Shown: positions 23,833 through 32,031 of the stretch, one piece after another | Numbering within the stretch: position 1 is the first letter of the stretch | How the letters are laid out: each line of letters starts with the position of its first letter | Source of the DNA: Natrialba taiwanensis DSM 12281 | Lineage (GTDB): Archaea > Halobacteriota > Halobacteria > Halobacteriales > Natrialbaceae | Assembly (NCBI RefSeq): GCF_000337595.1 | Contig: NZ_AOIL01000009.1 | Coordinates: 73,396-111,662, forward strand | Length of the DNA stretch: 38,267 bases | Direction of reading: 5' to 3' | Position numbers and translations under genes: made by a program | Notes under the pieces: model-generated | What the model saw: the letters and a program-made list of their open reading frames with translations, nothing else | Databases searched by the model: none | Told to the model about the DNA's origin: nothing

Positions 23833-25008
23833 ATGGCACCGACGATAACGAAAATCGAGAGCCGGGAGTTCGAGTATCCGCTCGAGGACGTCGGAACCGA
23901 CCAAAACGGCTTCAACCTCGTCTACGATCCCGGTGAGACGACGTGGCGCAAACTGTTCGGAATCACGATCCATACAGACGTCGGCATCACCGGCGAGTAC
24001 GTGGGCGGGAACTCGCCCGGTGCGGCCCAGATCAACATGTTCGCCGATTACCTCGTCGGACGAAACCCGCTCAAGCGGGAGAAACACTGGAGCGAGATCA
24101 AGCGGGCGCTCCGGAAGTACGACCGAATGGGAATCGGCCCGATCGACATCGCCCTCTGGGATTTCGCGGGAAAGTACTACGACGCGCCGATTCACGAACT
24201 GCTCGGAACCTACCGCGAGTCGATTCCAGCCTACGCCTCGACGTACCACGGCGACGAAAACGGCGGACTGGACTCGCCAGAGGCCTTCGCCGACTTCGCA
24301 GAGGCGTGTCTCGAACGCGGCTTCCCGGGCTACAAAATCCACGGATGGGGCGGCAGCGACGCTAGCCGGGAGATCGACCGCGAACTCGATGCGATCGCAG
24401 CCGTCGGCGAGCGCGTCGGCAACGACATGGACCTCATGTTCGATCCGGCCTGCGAGTACGAAACGTTCGGCGACGCGCTCAAAGTCGGGCGCGCGCTCGA
24501 CGAGTACGAGTTCTTCTGGTACGAAGACCCCTATCGTGACGGCGGCATCTCCCAGCAGGGACACCGTCGGCTCCGCGATCGACTCGATACTCCAATCTTG
24601 CAGACCGAGCACATCCGCGGCCTCGAATCCCACGCCGACTTCGTCGTCGGCGACGGGACCGATTTCGTCCGCGCGGATCCGGAGTACGACGGCGGGATCA
24701 CCGGAGCGATGAAAATCGTTCACATGGCCGAGTCCTTCGGCCTCGACATCGAGTTCCACGCGCCGGGGCCGGCCCAGCGCCACTGTATCGCCGCGACGCG
24801 CAACACGAACTACTACGAACTCGCGCTGCTCCATCCCCGCTGTCAAAACACGCAGCCGCCAGTTTACGAGGGCGGCTACTCGGATATGATCGACACGGTC
24901 GACGACCGGGGCCACGTCACCGTGCCCGACGGGCCGGGTCTCGGCGTCGATTACGACTGGGACTACATCGAGGAGAACGGGACGGGCTCGGTCCACGTCT
25001 ATGAGTAA
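23833..25008 (+). CDS. Enolase-superfamily (mandelate racemase/muconate lactonizing) enzyme, acid-sugar dehydratase-like
   Basis: A 391-aa protein with the N-terminal capping domain and the barrel. Putative Mg2+ ligands are D204 (LMFDPACEY), E231 (WYEDPY) and E259 (LQTEH). The second barrel strand has YKIHGWG with K168 and H170, a K-x-H arrangement seen in several sugar-acid dehydratases, and a late His-bearing strand is IEFHAPGPAQRHC (H309). It should dehydrate an aldonate or similar acid to a 2-keto-3-deoxy acid, but the substrate is not predictable. The nearby FAH fragment and aldehyde dehydrogenase are consistent with a sugar-acid degradation pathway, now partly decayed. Confidence 0.88.
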   Translation: MAPTITKIESREFEYPLEDVGTDQNGFNLVYDPGETTWRKLFGITIHTDVGITGEYVGGNSPGAAQINMFADYLVGRNPLKREKHWSEIKRALRKYDRMGIGPIDIALWDFAGKYYDAPIHELLGTYRESIPAYASTYHGDENGGLDSPEAFADFAEACLERGFPGYKIHGWGGSDASREIDRELDAIAAVGERVGNDMDLMFDPACEYETFGDALKVGRALDEYEFFWYEDPYRDGGISQQGHRRLRDRLDTPILQTEHIRGLESHADFVVGDGTDFVRADPEYDGGITGAMKIVHMAESFGLDIEFHAPGPAQRHCIAATRNTNYYELALLHPRCQNTQPPVYEGGYSDMIDTVDDRGHVTVPDGPGLGVDYDWDYIEENGTGSVHVYE

Positions 25009-25119
25009 ACCTCGTTGACGGACACTGCAGGCATCATCGGGACCGCGGGATCGCCGGGGAGGGGCTCCTCGGCGTGGACGACGAGGACGGGAGCGCGTTG
25101 AGGGACTCCGCTGTGCAGT

Positions 25120-25706
25120 GGCACCGATCTGCAGCAAGAGGAGGCCAGTTTGAGAGGCGCGCAGATCGGAGCGCTAGTTTGGCTATGCTGCTCGCAGACC
25201 TACTCAACGAGTGTGACGCGGCGTAATCTGCTGAACCGTGGGAACGTGAGCGGACGGCGAAGCCGTCGCGGGTCGCTATTGATAAGATCACTGTCTGGAT
25301 TAATGACGAGTAGTCTTGGGTGTATACTGCAACAGACATGGAATCAAAGCGAATCCGTGATGTCGCAGTCTGTGGTCGTCGAGGCGCTGATCCAGCCGCT
25401 GCATTTCTGCACCGATTGACCGAGAAACGCGATCTTAGCGGCACGATGTTTCTCGTCGATGGCGACGGCTCGTTGACTGCCCTCTCGAGTAGGAGCGGTC
25501 AGTTCGACGACGCCGACCGATACCGCATCGAAAAGTGGTTTCACAGGCTCAAAACACGCGTTTATCGTTTCCAGAACTCGTAGGTTGGCAGTCGGGCGAC
25601 CGTCAGCGGTCTGCTTGCCCAGTTCGCACACTACCCTAACAGAGAATGGACAAACCAGTCACGAAACAGATAGATGAAACGCGGAGATGCTAAACTAGAC
25701 AGTGCC
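25120..25706 (+). mobile_element. IS6-family element, internally deleted, third copy
   Basis: The plus strand begins at GGCACCG (25120) and ends with the terminal repeat GCTAAACTAGACAGTGCC at 25689-25706. The transposase frame opens at ATG 25185 (LLADLLNECDAA), has stops after CDAA and INDE, and skips from WERERTA directly to KPSRVAID, an in-frame loss of the whole helix-turn-helix region (about 55 codons). It then continues through SWVYTATDMESKR, GADPAAAFLHRLTEKRDLSG and YRIEKWFHRLKTRVYRFQNS to a third stop and the end near 25673. Unlike the other copies it lacks the extra hairpins, although GACGGC/GCCGTC (loop GAA) is present. Confidence 0.85.
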
Positions 25707-25748
25707 GGGCCTAGAAGGGACGTGTAATAAATCAGCTGTGTTACCCAT

Positions 25749-25766
25749 ACACAGTTAACTCTGTGT
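25749..25766. promoter_or_regulatory. Inverted repeat upstream of the aldehyde dehydrogenase gene
   Basis: Arms ACACAG and CTGTGT around TTAACT lie about 100 bp before ATG 25867. AT-rich TATA candidates (TTTATA near 25819, TTTTAT near 25833) lie between. It is a possible activator or repressor site. Confidence 0.4.
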
Positions 25767-25866
25767 TCTAATCAAAAATTCACCGGCCATTCGTAACCAA
25801 TACTAGTTATTATGTGAGTTTATATTCATATGGTTTTATGTGCTGGATGCTGGTTGTTCACATGGA

Positions 25867-27393
25867 ATGTCTACTGAATCTCAGCCAGTCAGCGATCGAA
25901 AGGGCAACATCGAACAACGCCATCAGGAGACCGCAGCGGATGTCGTTCCGCCGAACCTGAAGCTCTATATCGGCGGCGAATGGACAACGAGTTCGTCGGG
26001 AGAAACGTTCGAAACCCGTGACCCGACGACCGGCGACTCGCTCGCGACTATCCAAGCGGGGAATCACGAGGATATCGATCGAGCGGTCGAGGCGGCGTGG
26101 ACCGCCTACGACGAAACGTGGTCGGACTACACAGCGGCGGACCGGCAGCGCGTTCTCGAAGAAATCGCGGACAGAGTCGAGGAAAATAAAGAGGAGTTTG
26201 CCCTTCTCGAAACGCTCGATAACGGGAAGCCGATCAGCGAGTCCAGGGTCGATATGGAGCTAGTCGCCGACCACTTCCGCTATTTCGCCGGCGCGGTCCG
26301 CGTCAACGGCGGTGAGACGATCCCGAGCGGCGGTGATAGCCAACACGTCCAAACGATTTCTGAACCGTACGGCGTCGTCGGCCAAATCATCCCGTGGAAC
26401 TTCCCGCTGTTGATGGCGGCGTGGAAGCTCGGCCCAGCACTCGCCGCCGGAAACTGCTCCGTGCTCAAGCCGGCCGAAGAGACACCGTTGACGATCCTCA
26501 AACTCATGGATGAAGTCGATGACGTGCTCCCCGACGGAGTTGTAAACGTCGTCACCGGGTTCGGTCCCGAGGCCGGCGAACCGCTGGCTACGCATCCGGA
26601 TATTCGAAAGCTCGCGTTCACCGGCTCGACCGAAATCGGCAAGCAGGTAATGGCACAGGCCGCCGAGAACGTCCACGACATCACACTCGAACTCGGCGGG
26701 AAGAGCCCGTTGGTCATCTATCCCGATGCTGATCTCGACAAGGCGGTCAACACGACGATAACAGCCATCTTCTACAACACGGGTGAGTGCTGTTCCGCGG
26801 GTTCGCGGCTGTTCATCCACAGCGACATTAAAGACGAGTTCCTCGACGCCTTGGCGTCCACCGCGGAGGATCTCGTTGTCGACGATCCGCTCCTCGAAGA
26901 GACAACCCTGGGACCGAAGGTGACCGAAGAACAAGCCCAAAACACGCTCGAGTACATCCAGGAAGCGCGCGACGCCGGTGCCGATTTCATCACCGGTGGA
27001 GACGTGCCGGACGACGAAGCACTCGAAGAGGGAAGCTTCGTTTCGCCGACGCTGATCGACAACATCGACCACGACAATCGTGCCGTCCAGGAGGAAATCT
27101 TCGGTCCAGTCCAAGAAGTCTTCGAGTGGACTGACTACGAGAAGATGATCGAACTGGCGAACGACGTCGATTACGGACTCGCAGCCGGGATCCTCACTAA
27201 CGACCTCACGAAAGCCTATCGGACGGCAAAAGACATCGAAGCCGGGACGATATGGGTGAACCAGTACAACTCCTTCCCAGCCGGGCAACCCTTCGGCGGC
27301 TACAAAGAGTCCGGTATCGGTCGTGAGATCGGGTACGAAGCGCTCGCCGACCACTATACGCAGACGAAAACCATCAACGTCGCGTTGGAGTAG
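25867..27393 (+). CDS. Aldehyde dehydrogenase (NAD(P)+)
   Basis: A 508-aa class ALDH. Key elements: IIPWNFPLLMAAWKLGPALA (175-194), cofactor loop FTGSTEIGKQ (251-260), general base E275 in LELGGKSP, catalytic C309 in FYNTGECCSAGSR, and EEIFGPVQEV and PFGGYKESGIGRE near the end. It is closest in look to betaine-aldehyde/acetaldehyde-type dehydrogenases of haloarchaea. A 20-30 residue hydrophilic extension precedes LKLYIGGEW. ATG 25867 (MSTESQ) is chosen over the upstream GTG/ATG starts. The following gene begins three bases after its stop, so the two are one transcript. Confidence 0.93.
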   Translation: MSTESQPVSDRKGNIEQRHQETAADVVPPNLKLYIGGEWTTSSSGETFETRDPTTGDSLATIQAGNHEDIDRAVEAAWTAYDETWSDYTAADRQRVLEEIADRVEENKEEFALLETLDNGKPISESRVDMELVADHFRYFAGAVRVNGGETIPSGGDSQHVQTISEPYGVVGQIIPWNFPLLMAAWKLGPALAAGNCSVLKPAEETPLTILKLMDEVDDVLPDGVVNVVTGFGPEAGEPLATHPDIRKLAFTGSTEIGKQVMAQAAENVHDITLELGGKSPLVIYPDADLDKAVNTTITAIFYNTGECCSAGSRLFIHSDIKDEFLDALASTAEDLVVDDPLLEETTLGPKVTEEQAQNTLEYIQEARDAGADFITGGDVPDDEALEEGSFVSPTLIDNIDHDNRAVQEEIFGPVQEVFEWTDYEKMIELANDVDYGLAAGILTNDLTKAYRTAKDIEAGTIWVNQYNSFPAGQPFGGYKESGIGREIGYEALADHYTQTKTINVALE

Positions 27394-27396
27394 GCG

Positions 27397-27822
27397 ATGC
27401 GTGATCCGGTCTCGGTCCCATTTCCCGAATGGGACGGCGAGCACGCCCGTCATCTCACCGTTGCACCTGACGGCAGTGTTTACGTCGTCCCGTCGGGAGC
27501 CCACGAGCGCTTGCATCAACTCGTCGTTGGGAACTCGGCTATCGGAGCGCAGTTCGACGGGCCGATCGGAACGAAGGTCGAACTCGCGCTTGCGGGCTGG
27601 GTGCAACTCCAGAGCGATCAGCTGATCGATCGAGTCAACGTCGACGCCCCCGACGGATTCGACGACACTGAACTCGTCCGAACGTTCGCTCAAATGCACG
27701 AGGCCGGATCGATCGCCGTCGCACTCCATCCGTCCGGGGAGGTACGGACGTGCACGATCCCCGAACTATCCCTTCCCGGTATCGGAGATCGCGTGCCGGT
27801 TTCATTGGGAGACGGGAACTAA
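27397..27822 (+). CDS. Hypothetical protein coupled to the aldehyde dehydrogenase gene
   Basis: A 141-aa acidic soluble protein starting three bases after the dehydrogenase stop. It has a beta-rich first half (HLTVAPDGSVYVVPSGAHER, LVVGNSAIGAQFDGPIGTKV), a helix FDDTELVRTFAQMHEAGSIA and an end VALHPSGEVRTCTIPELSLP. No family was recognised, and no signal peptide or membrane segment is seen. Codon use and composition match real haloarchaeal genes, and the spacing implies co-expression. A role in the same aldehyde pathway is only inference from context. Confidence 0.78.
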   Translation: MRDPVSVPFPEWDGEHARHLTVAPDGSVYVVPSGAHERLHQLVVGNSAIGAQFDGPIGTKVELALAGWVQLQSDQLIDRVNVDAPDGFDDTELVRTFAQMHEAGSIAVALHPSGEVRTCTIPELSLPGIGDRVPVSLGDGN

Positions 27823-27894
27823 TACCGGTCGGCTGAATCCTCGAGTTCAATCGAGCGTATAACCCGACATGTACGTACTCGAATCGGTAGGAGT

Positions 27895-27960
27895 ATGCTC
27901 CCGCTGACGGAGAACTGGCTCGAACCCGGCGAACGGGTGTACCACTGGCCATCGTTTTGA
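27895..27960 (+). other. Possible microORF in the intergenic region
   Basis: A 21-codon frame, MLPLTENWLEPGERVYHWPS followed by F and a stop, preceded by GGAG four bases before the ATG. Its composition is protein-like. It could be the start of a truncated gene or a micropeptide; chance is not excluded. The rest of 27823-28110 shows nothing else. Confidence 0.25.
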
Positions 27961-28110
27961 GCAAACTGCACGATGTTGTGCCAGCAGTGACGGAACGACA
28001 ATCTGCGGTTCCTTCAGCACCATCGGTTCAGCGCAGCCGCCACGCGTTCCGTCGATAGAGTAATACCAACAGTTATATTATTAGATGGAATTATTACTCT
28101 AGTGAGTACA

Positions 28111-29265
28111 ATGACGAAGACCACAGATCGGATCCACACGACTCATATCGGTAGTCTCCCGCGGCCGCCAGAACTGCTGGAACTGCTTAAAGCCCACCAG
28201 GACGGGGAAGACATCGACGAAGACGAGTGGACCACAACCGTCGCAGCCGCCACGAATGCTGTCCTCGAACGACAGGCCGAGGTCGGCCTCGATGTCGTCA
28301 ATAACGGCGAACAGCCGCGAGTCTCGTTCAACTGGTATGTCGCGGACCGACTCAGTGGCATTGACGGCACGCGCGAGCAGGATCTCTGGGCCGACCTGCA
28401 AGCGTTTCCGGAGTACGCCGAGGAGACGTTCGAGACTGATATCATCGACCTCGCGATGCAGCCTGTCGTCACCGGTCCCGTCGAGTATACCGGCCACAAG
28501 GAGGCCGAAGCTGAACTCGACGGATTCCGCGACGCGCTCGAAGCCGCTGACACCGACTTCGATGGAACGTTCGTAACCTCGGCATCGCCGAGTATCGTCG
28601 CAACCACACACGTCGACGAGTATTATGACTCGTACGAGGAGTTCCTTTTCGCCGTCGCGGATGCGATGCAAAAGGAGTACGAACTGATTGCCGAGACCGG
28701 AATGACCCTTCAACTCGACGCACCCGAACTGCTCACCATCGGCCAAACGTCGGCCTATGCGGACGAATCCCTCGAAGAAATCAGGGACGCTACTCGCCTT
28801 CACGTCGAGGCGCTCAACAAGGCATTGGAGAACGTCCCTGCCGAGCAGGTTCGCCTTCACACCTGCTGGGGAAGCTACGAGGGCCCACACCATCTCGATA
28901 CGGATCTCGTTGACCTCCTTCCAGAAATCTACGATGCCGACATTACGGGACTAAGTATCGAACAGGCAAACCCTCGCCACCAGCACGAGTACCGTGCATT
29001 TGCGGAACATCCACTTCCAGACGGTTGGACGCTGCTACCAGGTGTTGTCGATGTGAAGACGAACATCATCGACCACCCTGAGACGATCGCGGACCGTCTC
29101 GAACGCGCCGCCGATGCGGTCGACGACGAGACGCCGCTGGTCGCCGCACCCGATTGCGGCTTTGGGACGCAGGCTGGACTCGGCATGGTCCACCCCGAAA
29201 TCGCGTGGGCGAAACTCGAGGCGCTCGTCGAAGGTGCCGAGATCGCGACCGAACGTATCTACTGA
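28111..29265 (+). CDS. Cobalamin-independent methionine-synthase-family protein (MetE C-domain-like)
   Basis: A 384-aa single-barrel protein of the UROD/MetE superfamily. Putative zinc ligands are H250 and C252 in RLHTCWGSY, E284 in LSIEQANPR and C349 in APDCGFGT, as in the MetE catalytic domain; the start IHTTHIGSLPRP also fits. Such stand-alone archaeal proteins lack the N-terminal folate-binding domain and may take methyl groups from corrinoid proteins or act on other thiols. ATG 28111 follows an AT-rich stretch TTATATTATTA (28075 onward); GTG 28102 is also in frame. It is a single gene, not clearly tied to neighbours. Confidence 0.85.
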   Translation: MTKTTDRIHTTHIGSLPRPPELLELLKAHQDGEDIDEDEWTTTVAAATNAVLERQAEVGLDVVNNGEQPRVSFNWYVADRLSGIDGTREQDLWADLQAFPEYAEETFETDIIDLAMQPVVTGPVEYTGHKEAEAELDGFRDALEAADTDFDGTFVTSASPSIVATTHVDEYYDSYEEFLFAVADAMQKEYELIAETGMTLQLDAPELLTIGQTSAYADESLEEIRDATRLHVEALNKALENVPAEQVRLHTCWGSYEGPHHLDTDLVDLLPEIYDADITGLSIEQANPRHQHEYRAFAEHPLPDGWTLLPGVVDVKTNIIDHPETIADRLERAADAVDDETPLVAAPDCGFGTQAGLGMVHPEIAWAKLEALVEGAEIATERIY

Positions 29266-29767
29266 CAGAAGCCTATATCATTCAGTATTTATGATTCGTA
29301 ATAGTTCGAAGTACACGTATTTACACCGAGGCAATAAGACGCATTCGTCTTTACTCACATTCCTTCAGAGGTACTGTCTTGCCCGTTCGCTTCGTCAATA
29401 GTCACAAGATCATTTGAAGGCGATCATAGCGGCAGTTGCCGTCTATAGATACTACCCACGAATGCGAGTTCAGTTGGACGTCGCGGACAGTAGAACGAGT
29501 CAGTCGTCGTTATGGTATCCGCCTCCACAGACGGAAATTGGGTTCGAAATACCAGATCACGAAAATACTAGATGAAAGGATAATCGTGATCGACACCGGT
29601 CGTGAAGATGAACCAATTAAAATCGAACGACACCATCGAACGACGAACTCGAAACCGGAGATATCCACGGGGTCGCGGTTGATTGCGGACAACTACGAGG
29701 ATTTCCTGAAGCGGTCACGATTGCTGCTTCAGCCGAACTGTCAGAACGTTTTTCCTGTGTTACTCTG
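29266..29767. other. Noncoding region with possible decayed gene
   Basis: Frames around 29455-29750 show short protein-like text in different frames (VQLDVADSRTSQSSLWYPPP, then ERIIVIDTGREDEPIKIERH), suggesting a frameshifted dead gene. No family was recognised. Confidence 0.35.
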
Positions 29768-29786
29768 TACGTGTTTGTAACACGTA
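29768..29786. promoter_or_regulatory. Perfect inverted repeat at the start of the HEAT-repeat gene
   Basis: Arms TACGTGTT and AACACGTA around TGT end 10 bases before ATG 29797. The position is within the expected promoter and start-site region of a leaderless gene, so it is a good repressor-site candidate. Confidence 0.55.
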
Positions 29787-29796
29787 TCGATTGACA

Positions 29797-30804
29797 ATGG
29801 ATGAATTCCTTGACCAACCACCAAGTGACGAACTGATCCAACAACTTCGAGGGAGTAGCCGCGAGCAGGTTTGTGATCGACTCGAGGGGTACCGCGAGGC
29901 AAATGCCGACACACAGAAAGAACTCCTTCGAGCGTTGCAATCGATCGCAGTCGAGCAGCCGGCTGTACTCACTCCGTTCGTTCCCGAACTGCTCCCATTT
30001 CTCACTGCTGAAGAACGATCGGTTCGACTGACGACCGCGAAGCTATTCGTTTCCCTATCGAAGACGAGACCCGACGCAATGGTCGATACTGCCGACGCAC
30101 TAGCTGCTCGACTCGCTGACAAGTCAGAGTTCTACTACGTCCGGGCGCGCTTGGCCGAGACACTTGGGTACGTTGCAGTCGAGTATCCCGAGAAAGCCAC
30201 AACACCGGACCTGCTCGCAGATCTCCGGACTGGCCTCTCGTTCGACGAGCCGGAGGTAAAAGAAAAACTGGCGAAAGCGCTCGCCTACGTCGCACTCGGC
30301 AACCCCCGTCGATTGTGCTACTGGATTTCGGATCTCGCAGCCCATCTCGATGCCGAGGACGAACTCGTCCGCTATTACCTTAGCACGGCGATTGTGGCAG
30401 TCGGCTGTGAGCAACCCGCTGCACTGTCCGACAGTGTCGGCGAACTCGGTTCCCGTCTCGACGACGAGTGTCCGTACGTCTGTGGACGTGCGGCCGAAGC
30501 ACTTGGGTTGCTCGCGGGTGCTACTTCGGACACGTCGATAGTTCCAGAGGAACGGCTTGTCACCGTCGGGTCGGCGAGTGACGAACCGTTTGTGACCGAT
30601 CGCACACGGTTTGCGCTTGCTCGTCTCGAGAGCGAGAGTTCAGTCGACTCCGGTGACGGGATCGCCTCACTCGAATCGATCCGCGATCAGGTGGATGAAA
30701 TTGCCGACGCAATCGCGGCACCTGACGGTGAATGTACTCAGTGTGGGTGTTCACTTCCCGAGAGTGGGCCGCCGATGTGCCCGCGCTGCGGGACGCCATA
30801 TTGA
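29797..30804 (+). CDS. HEAT-repeat protein with C-terminal zinc ribbon
   Basis: A 335-aa protein built of about seven two-helix repeats, for example QKELLRALQSIAVEQPAVL, SVRLTTAKLFVSLSKTRPDA, YYVRARLAETLGYVAVEYPE, EVKEKLAKALAYVALGNPRR and LVRYYLSTAIVAVGCEQPAA, which give a HEAT/armadillo-like scaffold. The C-terminal 23 residues hold C313, C316, C318, C328 and C331 (CTQCGC then CPRCG), a rubredoxin-like zinc ribbon. A scaffold or adaptor function is likely, but partner and process are unknown. No signal peptide. The gene lies 60 bp before the iron-box operon and may be expressed separately. TTG 29791 is in frame; ATG 29797 is preferred. Confidence 0.8.
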   Translation: MDEFLDQPPSDELIQQLRGSSREQVCDRLEGYREANADTQKELLRALQSIAVEQPAVLTPFVPELLPFLTAEERSVRLTTAKLFVSLSKTRPDAMVDTADALAARLADKSEFYYVRARLAETLGYVAVEYPEKATTPDLLADLRTGLSFDEPEVKEKLAKALAYVALGNPRRLCYWISDLAAHLDAEDELVRYYLSTAIVAVGCEQPAALSDSVGELGSRLDDECPYVCGRAAEALGLLAGATSDTSIVPEERLVTVGSASDEPFVTDRTRFALARLESESSVDSGDGIASLESIRDQVDEIADAIAAPDGECTQCGCSLPESGPPMCPRCGTPY

Positions 30805-30840
30805 GCCAGATGTTTAGGCAGGCCAAAAACGAAGCAGTTA

Positions 30841-30862
30841 TTATATTTTAGGTTAGCCTAAA
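30841..30862 (+). promoter_or_regulatory. Iron-box-like operator overlapping a TATA box
   Basis: TTTAGGTTAGCCTAAA (30847-30862) closely matches the half-sites of the DtxR/IdeR/SirR operator (TTAGGTTAGGCTAACCTAA in bacteria; haloarchaeal Idr sites are similar). A TATA element (TTATATTTTA, 30841-30850) overlaps its left end and ATG 30867 follows, so an iron-bound repressor would block TBP or the start site. Confidence 0.75.
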
Positions 30863-30866
30863 TAGT

Positions 30867-32030
30867 ATGTCAAGCATCAACGCGGCATGTGAGGGGCCGA
30901 CGCGGCGGGAGTACGTGATGTACGGTGGGACAGTTGCGGTCGGCGGGGTTCTCGCCGGCTGTACCGGCGGAACGGGAAACATGGGGGACGGGTCGAGCGA
31001 TTCAACTGATTCGACGGACTCGTACACCGTTTCGATGGAACCGGTTGGCGACGTCACCTTCGATCGGGTACCGGATCGGTTTGTCGCCTACGACGGCGGG
31101 TATGCAGATATGGCCGTTGCCCTCGGGAAAGCCGATGGGCTACGTGGTCTCGGTGGTGCGGACCGGTATTACACGTCCGTCTACGATGACGTTCCAGGCG
31201 TCGATATCGATCGAAGTATCATCGAATCACATCCGGAAGTTCGGACGAAAGAAGAGTTCTACGAACTCAACGCAGATATCCATCTGTACGATCCGGAGAT
31301 GCTAATTAACTGGTACGGGTGGAACGGTTCGGATGTCGAGGAAATCGCTTCGAACGTTGCTCCGTTCTTCGGCAATCTGATCTTTCGCCGATCCGATTCG
31401 TGGCACGACTACCGGTATTACACGCTCTATGAAGCCTTCGAAATGATCGCCCGTGTGTTCCAACGCGAGGAGCGATTCGAAGCGTTTGCAACACTCCACG
31501 ACGAGTTCATCGCTTCGATTCGCTCTCGTCTCCCACCCGTCGAGGACCGTCCCGACGTGCTTCTTACCTTCGCGGGCATGGAGGAGCCCACGACGTTTTC
31601 CCCGTATCGACTCACCGACGCAGGGACGAGCAAGAAACAGTGGCGCGATCTCGGCGTTGCGGACGCGCTTGCCGGGACGGCTATCGAGAACCTCAGTACG
31701 ACGAACCGCGGTAAACTCGACTACGAGAACCTTCTGGAGGTCGATCCGGACGTAATTCTCATTCGAGGTCACGAGCAAAAATCGCCGACAGCGTTTCGCG
31801 ACACTGTCCTCGCTTACATGGAGGACCACCCCGTCGGAAGCGAACTCACAGCCGTCCAGAACGGCCGAGTATATCGTGGTGGATATCTACATCAGGGACC
31901 GATTCACAACCTGTTTCTGACGGAGCGCGCTGCAAAACAACTCTATCCCGACGAGTTCGGTGACGTAACCGACGAGACAGAACTCTTCGACCGACAGCGT
32001 GTTTCGGCTATCATCAACGGGGAGTTCTAA
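30867..32030 (+). CDS. Tat-lipoprotein, Fe-siderophore-type ABC binding protein 1
   Basis: A 387-aa secreted lipoprotein. N-terminal Tat motif TRREYVMYGG and lipobox LAGC (C32). The periplasmic-binding fold of the FepB/BtuF class is shown by VTFDRVPDRFVAYDGGYADM, DADIHLYD-type middle strands (NADIHLYDPEMLINWYG) and the terminal part VQNGRVYRGGYLHQGPIHNL followed by FLTERAAKQLYP. It starts 5 bp after the iron-box-like operator, so probably leaderless and derepressed when iron is short. The second paralogue starts one base after its stop. No permease or ATPase gene is adjacent. Confidence 0.9.
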   Translation: MSSINAACEGPTRREYVMYGGTVAVGGVLAGCTGGTGNMGDGSSDSTDSTDSYTVSMEPVGDVTFDRVPDRFVAYDGGYADMAVALGKADGLRGLGGADRYYTSVYDDVPGVDIDRSIIESHPEVRTKEEFYELNADIHLYDPEMLINWYGWNGSDVEEIASNVAPFFGNLIFRRSDSWHDYRYYTLYEAFEMIARVFQREERFEAFATLHDEFIASIRSRLPPVEDRPDVLLTFAGMEEPTTFSPYRLTDAGTSKKQWRDLGVADALAGTAIENLSTTNRGKLDYENLLEVDPDVILIRGHEQKSPTAFRDTVLAYMEDHPVGSELTAVQNGRVYRGGYLHQGPIHNLFLTERAAKQLYPDEFGDVTDETELFDRQRVSAIINGEF

Positions 32031-32031
32031 C

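Noticed and set aside
23794-25137. 447-codon open frame on the minus strand
   Set aside because: Antisense shadow of the enolase-superfamily gene; composition (Arg/Val-rich) reflects reversed codons.
26260-27729. 489-codon open frame on the minus strand
   Set aside because: It is antisense to a clear aldehyde dehydrogenase with all catalytic motifs; long antisense frames are common in GC-rich haloarchaeal genes and its translation shows no family.
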